A DNA stretch of 64,000 nucleotides from Paenibacillus sp. J5C2022 (lineage in GTDB: Bacteria > Bacillota > Bacilli > Paenibacillales > Paenibacillaceae): assembly GCF_025567625.1 (NCBI RefSeq), contig NZ_JAOQJC010000005.1, forward strand, positions 62,001-126,000. Direction: 5' to 3'. Under the pieces are notes generated by a model. That model was given only the letters and a program-made list of their open reading frames with translations. It made no database searches and was not told the DNA's origin. Numbering within the stretch: position 1 is the first letter of the stretch; every line of letters begins with the position of its first letter. A program made the position numbers and the translations under genes. Positions 1 through 6,837 of this stretch are shown here, one piece after another.

Positions 1-584
1 GCCACATACCCGACGACGCCCTTCTGATTGGAGCGGATAGCGGAGCCGTCTTCCTATTGGACAATGGCAGAATTCCCGCAGTGGCCATCGGGGATTTCGA
101 TTCTATTACCGATGAGGAGATGGCCCGAATTCGCCAAGCTTGCCCCACTGTCATTACCTGCGATCCTATAGACAAAAATTACACCGACACCGAAATGGCG
201 TTCCAGCACGCCATGGCAATGAAGCCTCGAGAAATTGTTCTGCTTGGCGCAATTGGAACGAGATTCGACCATTCGCTCGCCAACGTCCATTTGCTTGCTT
301 TGGCGGAGGAGAACGGCATCGACGCCAAGATCATTGACGAACATAACGAGATTCGCGTGGTTTCTTCTGTTGCAGCCATCCGGCGCGGCCCTTATGATAC
401 CGTATCCTTGCTGCCCTTAAGCCAGGAAGTGACCGGTATCACGTTATCCGGATTTCAATATCCGCTGCGTGACGCAAGCCTGACCGTCGGGCAATCCCTG
501 GGCATCAGCAATGTCCTGCTGGGACAATCGGGTACCGTTCAACTGGCAAGCGGCAGGCTTATCGTCATTCAGAGCCGCGATTAG
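1..584 (+). CDS. thiN: Thiamine pyrophosphokinase, 5'-truncated by the window edge
   Basis: This enzyme transfers pyrophosphate from ATP to thiamine to make thiamine pyrophosphate, in the cytoplasm. The open frame runs back to base 1 without a start codon, so the N-terminus lies outside the window. The visible part carries the ADSG motif (GADSGAVFLLDNG), then IGDFDSI, a DKNYTDTEMA segment and GAIGTRFDHSLANV, which are the conserved N-terminal catalytic motifs of the family. A C-terminal beta domain follows (residues about 125-190 of the visible part). It is the only gene on the plus strand for the first 20 kb and converges on the MutS2-like gene 48 bp away. In Bacillus thiN follows rsgA and rpe, which would lie to the left. 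Confidence 0.93.
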   Translation, partial: HIPDDALLIGADSGAVFLLDNGRIPAVAIGDFDSITDEEMARIRQACPTVITCDPIDKNYTDTEMAFQHAMAMKPREIVLLGAIGTRFDHSLANVHLLALAEENGIDAKIIDEHNEIRVVSSVAAIRRGPYDTVSLLPLSQEVTGITLSGFQYPLRDASLTVGQSLGISNVLLGQSGTVQLASGRLIVIQSRD

Positions 585-632
585 CAAGACGCCGGAAGCT
601 CCTCCTTCATCCGACGTGCTTGCAAGCCTGGA

Positions 633-2606
633 TTACGAATGCTCATCAGGCGGCGTCACGATTTGCAGCCCTTCCACATGCTTGCGTCTCATTTGATTGC
701 GGGCCTTCCGATTCGCTTTCGATTCGAACACGATATCCAGGTCGTATTGCTCCGGATACAGGTTCTCGCCCCCGATATAATGGTTGAGACGCTTATGATT
801 GAAGGACAGCTTCTCCCCCATCACCTGTACGATGACCTGCCCCCGTTCATCGGCCGGACGGTACACGACGCCAGAGCGCTTGAGAGGGTAGATCCATACG
901 AGATCTCCCTTCTGGAACGCTTTTTTGGGCGGTTTTCGCCTTTCCTCGTTTCGCTTCGGCTTCGGCTTCGGCTTCTCCTTCACCCGCTTCGCCTCTTCTC
1001 CAGTGCCTAGTTGCTTCGATTGGCCCAGCAGCTTCGCGAAGGAATCGCTTCGCTCATCTTCATTTGTTCCTGCCGCTATGCGCTTACGCTCTAACAGCCA
1101 CTCCGCTCGCTTCATGATCTGCTCCGGCAGTCCGAATCGCCTTGCGATCGCGAAGGCGTGGCTGTCTCCTGCTTCCCCGATCTCTAGACGGTAGAGAGGT
1201 CTGAGCGTATCGGGATCAAATGCCATTCGGCCGTTCTGACAGCCTTCCGTTGCGGACGCGAATGTCTTTATTTCATTAAAATGAGTGGTAGCGGCAACCA
1301 GCGACTGTCTCTCGAGCAGCAATTCCAATACGGCGATCGATAGCGCTATCCCTTCGGACGGATCAGTACCGGCAGCCATCTCATCCAGCAGCAGCAGGGA
1401 GCGTGAATCAGCCATATCCACCATCTCCTTCAGCACCATAACATGGGAAGAGAATGTGCTTAGCGACTGCTCCAGACTTTGACCGTCGCCCAAGTCCGCA
1501 ATGATGTTCCGGAATATCCCGAGCTCGCTATCGGCATCTGCGGGAATTAGCAGACCCGATTGATTCATCAGCGCAAGCAATCCGATCGTCTTCAACGTTG
1601 CCGTCTTGCCGCCCGTATTGGGTCCGGTAATAATAAGCTGTCTCCAGTGCATGCCGAGCTCCGCTGTAAGCGGCACACAGTCCCGTCCCAGCAGCGGATG
1701 CCTTGCCGAGACCAGTCTCATCACCGGCTTGTCGGTCAGACGCACAAGCTTGCCATCGCAGTATTTGGACAGCTTTGCCCTGGCGGTAATGAAGTCGAAC
1801 GAGGCCATCGCCTGCACATTAAGCTTAAGTTCCTGCTCATATCGGGACGCCAGCTCGGACAGCATTGCCAATACTGTCGATCTTTCCCTTTCCTCCGCCA
1901 CTTTCCATTGGCTCAGCTCCGTCTGAAGCTCCGACACATCCTGAGGCTCGACGAATATCGTTTGCCCGCTCGCGGATTCATCCAGCACTGCGCCTGGCAC
2001 ATTTTTCCTCAGCGACTTCTTCACGGCCAGTACGAAGCGTCCGCCTCGCTTGCTAATAATTCCCTCCTGCAGGGAGCTGCGATACTTGCCCAGCGAGTGC
2101 TGCATTTTACGTTCTATTTTATCCTCGACCCCATATATCTGCCTGCGAATATAGCCCAGATCGGCGCTTGCATCGTCCGTCAACAGGCCGAATCGGATAC
2201 ATCTCGCAAGCTCCTCCCGCAGCACAGGACAATCGTGCATGGATTCGGCATAGGATGCGATCGTCGGCGCCAGGTCCCGCTTGCTGTTCATATACTTTTT
2301 CATCTGAGTGATCGAGCCGAGCCAGACGGCCAGCTGCTCCAGTTCCGTCTCATGATAGATTCTCCCTTTGCCGAGCAGCGCCAGGAACGGTTCGATCCCT
2401 TCCATTGCGGAGATCGGAATGCTGGCTCCGCTAACCAACAATTGCAACGCTTCGTTCGTTTCCCTCTGCCAGGCTGCTATTTGCTGATAATCCGTGCTCG
2501 GCTTCATGTTTTCAGCCAGCTTTCTTCCTTCTCCGGACATGGTCATGCCTGCCATTTGCTCAATCAGTTTGTTATACTCCAGTTTGACCAGTGATGCAGT
2601 GTTCAT
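633..2606 (-). CDS. MutS2-like ATPase lacking the Smr domain
   Basis: This is a 657-residue protein of the MutS2 branch of the MutS ATPases. Visible are the core helices, the ATPase with Walker A GPNTGGKT (about residue 330), DEMAAGTDPSEG as Walker B/signature and TTHFNEIKTFA as the switch. A charged KPKPKPKR linker then leads to a KOW-like segment starting GDLVWIYPLKRSG. The C-terminal Smr nuclease domain of canonical MutS2 (about 780 residues) is absent, since the protein ends about 50 residues after the KOW-like part. The mismatch-recognition domain of MutS is also missing, as in all MutS2. The start at 2606 has a strong AAAGGAGG site 8 bp upstream. A strong terminator lies immediately before that site, so expression is probably set by antitermination. 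A DNA or a ribosome substrate are both possible. Confidence 0.88.
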   Translation of the reverse strand: MNTASLVKLEYNKLIEQMAGMTMSGEGRKLAENMKPSTDYQQIAAWQRETNEALQLLVSGASIPISAMEGIEPFLALLGKGRIYHETELEQLAVWLGSITQMKKYMNSKRDLAPTIASYAESMHDCPVLREELARCIRFGLLTDDASADLGYIRRQIYGVEDKIERKMQHSLGKYRSSLQEGIISKRGGRFVLAVKKSLRKNVPGAVLDESASGQTIFVEPQDVSELQTELSQWKVAEERERSTVLAMLSELASRYEQELKLNVQAMASFDFITARAKLSKYCDGKLVRLTDKPVMRLVSARHPLLGRDCVPLTAELGMHWRQLIITGPNTGGKTATLKTIGLLALMNQSGLLIPADADSELGIFRNIIADLGDGQSLEQSLSTFSSHVMVLKEMVDMADSRSLLLLDEMAAGTDPSEGIALSIAVLELLLERQSLVAATTHFNEIKTFASATEGCQNGRMAFDPDTLRPLYRLEIGEAGDSHAFAIARRFGLPEQIMKRAEWLLERKRIAAGTNEDERSDSFAKLLGQSKQLGTGEEAKRVKEKPKPKPKRNEERRKPPKKAFQKGDLVWIYPLKRSGVVYRPADERGQVIVQVMGEKLSFNHKRLNHYIGGENLYPEQYDLDIVFESKANRKARNQMRRKHVEGLQIVTPPDEHS

Positions 2607-2627
2607 TGTTTTTACCTCCTTTGAAAT

Positions 2628-2670
2628 AAAAAAAAACAGGACAAGAACGCGGGCGCGTTCCTGTCCTGTT
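2628..2670 (-). terminator. Intrinsic terminator directly before the mutS2-like ribosome binding site
   Basis: A 16-bp stem (arms 2635-2650 and 2655-2670, one G-U pair in the minus-strand RNA) is followed on the minus strand by nine U residues (2628-2636). The U-tract ends only 6 nt before the AAAGGAGG site (2615-2622) of the mutS2-like gene. A terminator placed here can only block that gene or end a leader transcript, which is the usual geometry of an attenuator. Confidence 0.85.
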
Positions 2671-2750
2671 CATATCATTCTGACGTCCCTCCCTCTCGGA
2701 CCTCCGGCAAGGCGAAATAAATCGCACCGCAACCGCAAGCGAAAGGAAAT

Positions 2751-2778
2751 AAAAAAAACCGTGCTCCAAGAGCACGGT
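2751..2778 (-). terminator. First intrinsic terminator of the leader
   Basis: A perfect 9-bp stem (ACCGTGCTC/GAGCACGGT, arms 2770-2778 and 2758-2766) with a 3-nt loop is followed on the minus strand by eight U residues. It lies about 200 nt downstream of the predicted start of the leader RNA and about 80 nt before the second terminator. Confidence 0.85.
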
Positions 2779-2929
2779 GATTGGGCCGTCATCAAAATGA
2801 ATGCAGGCGGAAATCCACATGTTCTCAACTCATGGGATCAGACAGTGAAATAAAGCCAACGCAATAGAGCATGACATCTCAACGATGCATACACTTGCAG
2901 AAACTTATATCCACTCTGATCATATCCAA

Positions 2930-2956
2930 TTAAGAGTTAAGAACACTCGCAAACAT
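2930..2956 (-). CDS. Putative leader peptide mini-ORF, 8 codons
   Basis: An ATG at 2956 follows an AAGGGGG ribosome binding site (2964-2970) with 7-nt spacing and starts about 25 nt after the predicted transcription start. It encodes MFASVLNS and a TAA stop. Codons 5 to 8 lie within the 5' strand of stem P1, so a ribosome on the mini-ORF would prevent P1 from forming. The strong Shine-Dalgarno, short length and position inside the RNA fold fit a regulatory leader peptide. Coincidence cannot be excluded for so short a frame. Confidence 0.45.
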   Translation of the reverse strand: MFASVLNS

Positions 2957-2987
2957 CAAATTTCCCCCTTAAAATTACAACAGTTAC

Positions 2988-3016
2988 ATCATACAGGAAT
3001 AACGGCTTACCGTCAA
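2988..3016 (-). promoter_or_regulatory. SigA-type promoter of the leader RNA
   Basis: On the minus strand TTGACG (3016-3011) and TATGAT (2993-2988) are separated by exactly 17 bp. It lies just downstream of the opuD stop codon and drives transcription toward the mini-ORF, the structured leader and the mutS2-like gene. Confidence 0.65.
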
Positions 3017-3025
3017 GCAAATGAT

Positions 3026-4543
3026 TTAATCAATTAACTCATCCAGCTTTCTCTGCCGCTTCCTCTCGCGAATCCTCCTGTGTCTGTCCTCTTCGCGCAA
3101 GCTCTTCAGCAGCGCTGCGCACATGCCGACGATTATAATCGCGAACGGAAGCGCCGTCACGATAGATGCAGTCTGCAATCCGGCAAGCCCTCCGCTAATG
3201 AGCAGCACGATGGCGACAGTCGATTGAAGCACTCCCCATACCAGCTTCGGTGCTGCGCCAGGGTTAGGGTCTCCTCCCTTGGACAGCATGCCCAGCACGA
3301 ACGTTGCGGAATCGGCCGATGTAATGAAGAAGATGACGATCAGAAGGATCGCAATGAACGAGGAGATCGCACTAAGCGGAAGCTGCTCCAGCGTAATGAA
3401 CAAAGCCGAGGTGACGTCCTCTTGCGCAGCTTGTGCGATAGCAATGCCCTTGTCCCGTTCCAGATGAAGTCCCATTCCTCCGAAGATGGAGAACCAGACG
3501 AAGCTGACCAGAGTCGGAACGATCAGCACCCCAAGTATAAACTCCTTAATGGTCCGCCCTTTGGAGACGCGGGCGATGAACGTGCCGACGAACGGTGCCC
3601 AAGCGATCCACCACGCCCAGTAGAACAGTGTCCAGTTGCCGATCCAAGTATCCTGGGAGAACGGCGATAAGCGAAGGCTCATTTGCACCAGATTCTGCAC
3701 ATAAGAGCCAAGTGTGTTCGTTAACGTATCCAGCAGGAAGGCGGTTGGTCCTACGAGGAAGACGAACAGCAGCATGATAAAAGCGATATATAAATTCGTC
3801 GTGCTCAAAATTTTAATGCCGCGGTCTACGCCCAGCAAGCTGGACGTCAAAAACAGGATGGTAACAATAACGATTATCCACAACTGTGTCAAAGCTGAAT
3901 GAGGGACATCGAACAACGCGCTAAGCCCGCCATTAATTTGAAGCGCTCCCAGCCCCAGCGATGTCGCTACACCGAATGCCGTCGCAATAATGGTCAGCAC
4001 ATCGATCCCTTTCCCGATCGGCCCATCCACTTTATCTCCGATTAACGGGTAGAATGTGGCGCTGATCAGACTCTTTCTCCCTTTCCGGAATTGATGATAA
4101 GCCAGCGTTAAACCTACAATCGTATAGATCGCCCACGGATGAAGCCCCCAATGGAAGAAGGAATACCTCATTGCCGTTCGCGCTGCCTCGGCGGTTCCTC
4201 CCACGATGCCTTCAGGCGGCGTCAAATAATGAGACAGCGGCTCCGCGACTCCCCAGAACACAAGGCCGATCCCCATCCCTGCACTGAACAACATGGCGAA
4301 CCAGGCCGTCATGGAATACTCAGGATCGTCGTCATCGTCGCCAAGCTTGATATTGCCATACTTTCCGAACGCAAGGACGATAGAGAAGACCAGGAAGCCG
4401 AACATAACCATTAAGTAAAACCAGCCGAATTGCTGTATCGTAAACTGAAATACGATATTGGCCACCTCGGACAGCCGATCTGGCATCAGCACTCCCCAAA
4501 TGACAAACAGAAGAATGATGACCAAGGCCATATAAAAAACCAT
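3026..4543 (-). CDS. opuD: BCCT-family glycine betaine/choline-type transporter
   Basis: A 505-residue integral membrane protein of the betaine/choline/carnitine transporter family, which imports compatible solutes with sodium for osmoprotection. About twelve hydrophobic segments are visible, with the family motif NWTLFYWAWWIAWAPF near residue 300 and the conserved GMGIGLVFWGVAEPL near residue 90. A charged C-terminal tail (REEDRHRRIRERKRQRK), which in related carriers takes part in osmosensing, ends the protein. The start has a strong GGAGGGG site. No close terminator follows the stop. The promoter of the next leader RNA begins within 15 bp. OpuD is the best-known Bacillus homologue, but the exact substrate cannot be read from sequence. 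Confidence 0.88.
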   Translation of the reverse strand: MVFYMALVIILLFVIWGVLMPDRLSEVANIVFQFTIQQFGWFYLMVMFGFLVFSIVLAFGKYGNIKLGDDDDDPEYSMTAWFAMLFSAGMGIGLVFWGVAEPLSHYLTPPEGIVGGTAEAARTAMRYSFFHWGLHPWAIYTIVGLTLAYHQFRKGRKSLISATFYPLIGDKVDGPIGKGIDVLTIIATAFGVATSLGLGALQINGGLSALFDVPHSALTQLWIIVIVTILFLTSSLLGVDRGIKILSTTNLYIAFIMLLFVFLVGPTAFLLDTLTNTLGSYVQNLVQMSLRLSPFSQDTWIGNWTLFYWAWWIAWAPFVGTFIARVSKGRTIKEFILGVLIVPTLVSFVWFSIFGGMGLHLERDKGIAIAQAAQEDVTSALFITLEQLPLSAISSFIAILLIVIFFITSADSATFVLGMLSKGGDPNPGAAPKLVWGVLQSTVAIVLLISGGLAGLQTASIVTALPFAIIIVGMCAALLKSLREEDRHRRIRERKRQRKLDELID

Positions 4544-4642
4544 CCTATTTCCCCCTCCAGTTGTAAGTGTGTATGTAATCGTCAGGTCAACAGGACGGCG
4601 ATACTTGTCACACGTTAGTCGTTAGCATCTCCATTTCCGGGC

Positions 4643-4680
4643 AAAAATATAGAGCATCTCCATGTTGCGAGATGCTCTAT
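4643..4680 (-). terminator. Terminator of the two-component operon
   Basis: A perfect 12-bp stem (ATAGAGCATCTC/GAGATGCTCTAT) with an 8-nt loop ends 5 bp after the histidine kinase stop. On the minus strand it is followed by ATATTTTTGC, a short U-tract. Confidence 0.8.
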
Positions 4681-4685
4681 CTCTT

Positions 4686-6041
4686 TTACTTTCTTTGCTT
4701 GAACTGCAAGGTAATCGTCGTACCCAGATCCTTCAAGCTGAACACATCGATCTTGCCTTCATGCAAATCCACAATCCGCTTGGCGATCGATAGCCCTAGC
4801 CCCACTCCTCCTGTCGTTCTGCTTCTTGCCCCGTCAACGCGGTAGAAACGCTCGAACAGATGCGGTATTTCCTTCTCCGGTATGCCGATGCCTTTATCCT
4901 TCACTTCAATTTGAACGATATTTTTCATCAAGGAGATAGAGATATCTATCGGCTCTTTGGAGTACTTTATGGCATTGTCCAGCAGAATGACGAACAGCTG
5001 GCGGATTTTATCCTTGTCCCCTACCATTCTGACGCTGCCGGACAACGCCTTGACGCGAATCGGACGCTGGAATGTCGTCTCCATCATTTTGGCCAGTTCA
5101 TCCAGCAACGGGACGACATCGAACATCTCCAGCTTCAGCCAGTCCTCCTGCTCCGCTTCAGCAAGCATAAGCATCGACTTGGTCAAGTTCTGCAGCCGCA
5201 CCGATTCCTTCGCGATCGCTTCTATCGCCTCGTCACGCACACTCTCGTCGTCACGCCCCCATCGCTTCAGGATGCCGGCATAACTGCTTATAACCGTTAA
5301 CGGCGTCTTCAATTCATGTGAAGCGTCCGCAACGAATTGCTTCTGCCTGGCGAATGTCCGATCAAGCCGCTCAATCATCTGATTAAAGGCGCGAATAAGC
5401 TGCTGCAGCTCTGCCGAGTCTTCCCGATTGCTGATCGTAATCTGGCGAAGCTTGCCGCTGCGGTCGATCTCTCTCATCGTAGTGACCAGCGTCTGAATCG
5501 GCGCCGTCAATCTGGATGTGAACCAGAATGTGCCGAATATCGCGAACAGGATGGCTCCGATTGTCGTGACGCTGAGCGCTGCGATCAGAATTTGCAAGTA
5601 GTCGTCCAATTCGTCCAGAATACGATTTACTTCAAGCATGGCGATCACTTTGCCGTCCTCGAACAGGGGTACCCGCATGAACAATATGCGTTCGCCGCCC
5701 TTCGTAATCATGCCGGTATGCTGATACGGCTTGAATTCTGCGGGAAGCTCCAGCAAGACGGGATTGGAACCCGTAATATTAACGACGCGATTGGTGGGAA
5801 CAATGATTCGGATCATTTCGTTGACGTTATAATATTCGTTCAGCAGCTCGGGAGAATTCAATCCCCTGCCGCTCTGGATGCGGGGGTTTTCCCGCATAAG
5901 TTCCACTTTGGTAGCGATCACTTCTTCTTCGCTCTCCGTCGTAATCTTGATGACATAGAAATAGACGAAGATATTGAAAAAAATGAGTATGAGAATGAGC
6001 CAGAATATCGTGAACAGCGTAAACCTTTTACGCAGTGTCAT
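4686..6041 (-). CDS. HAMP-domain sensor histidine kinase
   Basis: A 451-residue membrane sensor kinase that autophosphorylates on histidine and passes phosphate to the response regulator encoded just upstream. It has a first membrane helix at about residues 8-32, an extracytoplasmic sensor of about 120 residues, a second helix at about 152-175 and a HAMP linker. The dimerisation box follows with the phospho-acceptor in DASHELKTPL. The ATPase has an N box (LLDNAIKYS), a G1 box (DKGIGIP), an F box and a G2 box (GGVGLGLSI). It overlaps the regulator gene by 4 bp. The layout resembles ArlS/CssS-type kinases. The stimulus is unknown. Confidence 0.9.
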   Translation of the reverse strand: MTLRKRFTLFTIFWLILILIFFNIFVYFYVIKITTESEEEVIATKVELMRENPRIQSGRGLNSPELLNEYYNVNEMIRIIVPTNRVVNITGSNPVLLELPAEFKPYQHTGMITKGGERILFMRVPLFEDGKVIAMLEVNRILDELDDYLQILIAALSVTTIGAILFAIFGTFWFTSRLTAPIQTLVTTMREIDRSGKLRQITISNREDSAELQQLIRAFNQMIERLDRTFARQKQFVADASHELKTPLTVISSYAGILKRWGRDDESVRDEAIEAIAKESVRLQNLTKSMLMLAEAEQEDWLKLEMFDVVPLLDELAKMMETTFQRPIRVKALSGSVRMVGDKDKIRQLFVILLDNAIKYSKEPIDISISLMKNIVQIEVKDKGIGIPEKEIPHLFERFYRVDGARSRTTGGVGLGLSIAKRIVDLHEGKIDVFSLKDLGTTITLQFKQRK

Positions 6042-6736
6042 GCATCGGGCTCCTTAATCATGTATCCTACTCCGCGCACCGTATGAATCAGCTTGTGACG
6101 GTAGCCCTTGTCCAGCTTCTGCCGCAAGTATCGGATATAGACGTCGACCAGATTGGTCTCGCCTATGAAGTCGTATCCCCATACTTCTGACAGGATGTCC
6201 TCACGCGACTTCTCCTCGTTCCGGTTCTCTACCAGATAGACGAGCAGCTCAAACTCTCGAGGCGTCAGTTCAATCAGGATGTCCTTCCGGTAAACTTTGC
6301 GCGTTCTGAGCTCAATCAGCAAATCCCCGACTTTAATAACGTCCGAGCCTTCCGACTCCCTAGGATACTGCTGAAAGATGCGTAAAATATTTCTGACCCT
6401 GGCCAGAAGCTCCTCCACCGCGAACGGCTTGGTAATATAGTCGTTCGCACCGTGCTCGAAGCCGCTCACCTTATCCGGCACAGTATCTCTGGCCGTCAGC
6501 AGGATGATCGGTACCGGATTGCCGGCTTGCCGAATTAATCGCAACACTTCAATGCCGCTCATCTCCGGGAGCATGACATCCAGCAGCACCAGCTGCCATT
6601 CGCCCGAGGAAGCCATTTCATATCCGGTACGCCCGTCCTTCGCCACGCCTACGGTATAGCCTTCATGCTCCAGCTCCAGCTGCAATATTCTTGCTATTCC
6701 CGCTTCGTCTTCCACAACCAATATTCGTTCGTTCAT
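6038..6736 (-). CDS. OmpR-family response regulator
   Basis: A 232-residue DNA-binding response regulator. The receiver domain (1-120) shows the acidic pocket VVEDE, the phospho-acceptor Asp in LLDVMLPEMSG, the conserved Thr in LLTARD and the Lys in ITKPFAVEELLAR. The winged-helix domain (about 135-230) carries LTPREFELLVYLVEN and VDVYIRYLRQKLD. It is the first gene of the operon with the HAMP kinase. The start at 6736 has an AAGGAGG site. It is similar to ArlR/CsrR-type regulators, but the targets cannot be inferred from this window. Confidence 0.92.
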   Translation of the reverse strand: MNERILVVEDEAGIARILQLELEHEGYTVGVAKDGRTGYEMASSGEWQLVLLDVMLPEMSGIEVLRLIRQAGNPVPIILLTARDTVPDKVSGFEHGANDYITKPFAVEELLARVRNILRIFQQYPRESEGSDVIKVGDLLIELRTRKVYRKDILIELTPREFELLVYLVENRNEEKSREDILSEVWGYDFIGETNLVDVYIRYLRQKLDKGYRHKLIHTVRGVGYMIKEPDA

Positions 6737-6774
6737 TGCTTTGGCGCACCTTCCTCCTTAACATGACTAATAAC

Positions 6775-6803
6775 ATCATAATGAAGCCATTGCGCAATTG
6801 CAA
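6775..6803 (-). promoter_or_regulatory. SigA-type promoter of the two-component operon
   Basis: On the minus strand TTGCAA and TATGAT are separated by 17 bp, and the -10 is about 35 bp before the response regulator start. The -35 overlaps the short inverted repeat TTGCAATTGCGCAA, which could be an autoregulatory site. Confidence 0.6.
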
Positions 6804-6837
6804 GTTGAGTGTTCTCATAATGGTAAATGATGTAACT

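Larger units (their letters stand above)
2751..2981 (-). ncRNA. Structured leader RNA or small RNA upstream of mutS2-like gene
   Basis: Minus-strand RNA from the predicted promoter to the first terminator, about 230 nt. It can form three nested stems. P1 pairs GTTCTTAACTC (2944-2934) with GAGTTGAGAAC (2831-2821), 11 bp with one G-U. P2 pairs GATCAGAGTG (2921-2912) with CACTGTCTGATC (2847-2836), 10 bp with a 2-nt bulge. The apical hairpin pairs GTATGCATC with GATGTCATGC around a GTTGA loop. I do not recognise it as a known family: the T-box core, S-box, TPP and 6S signatures were looked for and not seen. It could be a free small RNA or the aptamer-like part of an attenuator for the mutS2-like gene. 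Boundaries are inferred. Confidence 0.5.

Noticed and set aside
2660-2800. T-box or other known riboswitch upstream of the mutS2-like gene
   Set aside because: The T-box core (GGNACC with the paired CCGCG region), S-box, TPP and c-di-AMP signatures were looked for and not found in the right orientation.
2572-2820. Minus-strand frame of 82 codons covering the leader before the mutS2-like gene
   Set aside because: It reads through both terminator hairpins, has no ribosome site and low-complexity content. The region is better explained as a leader RNA.
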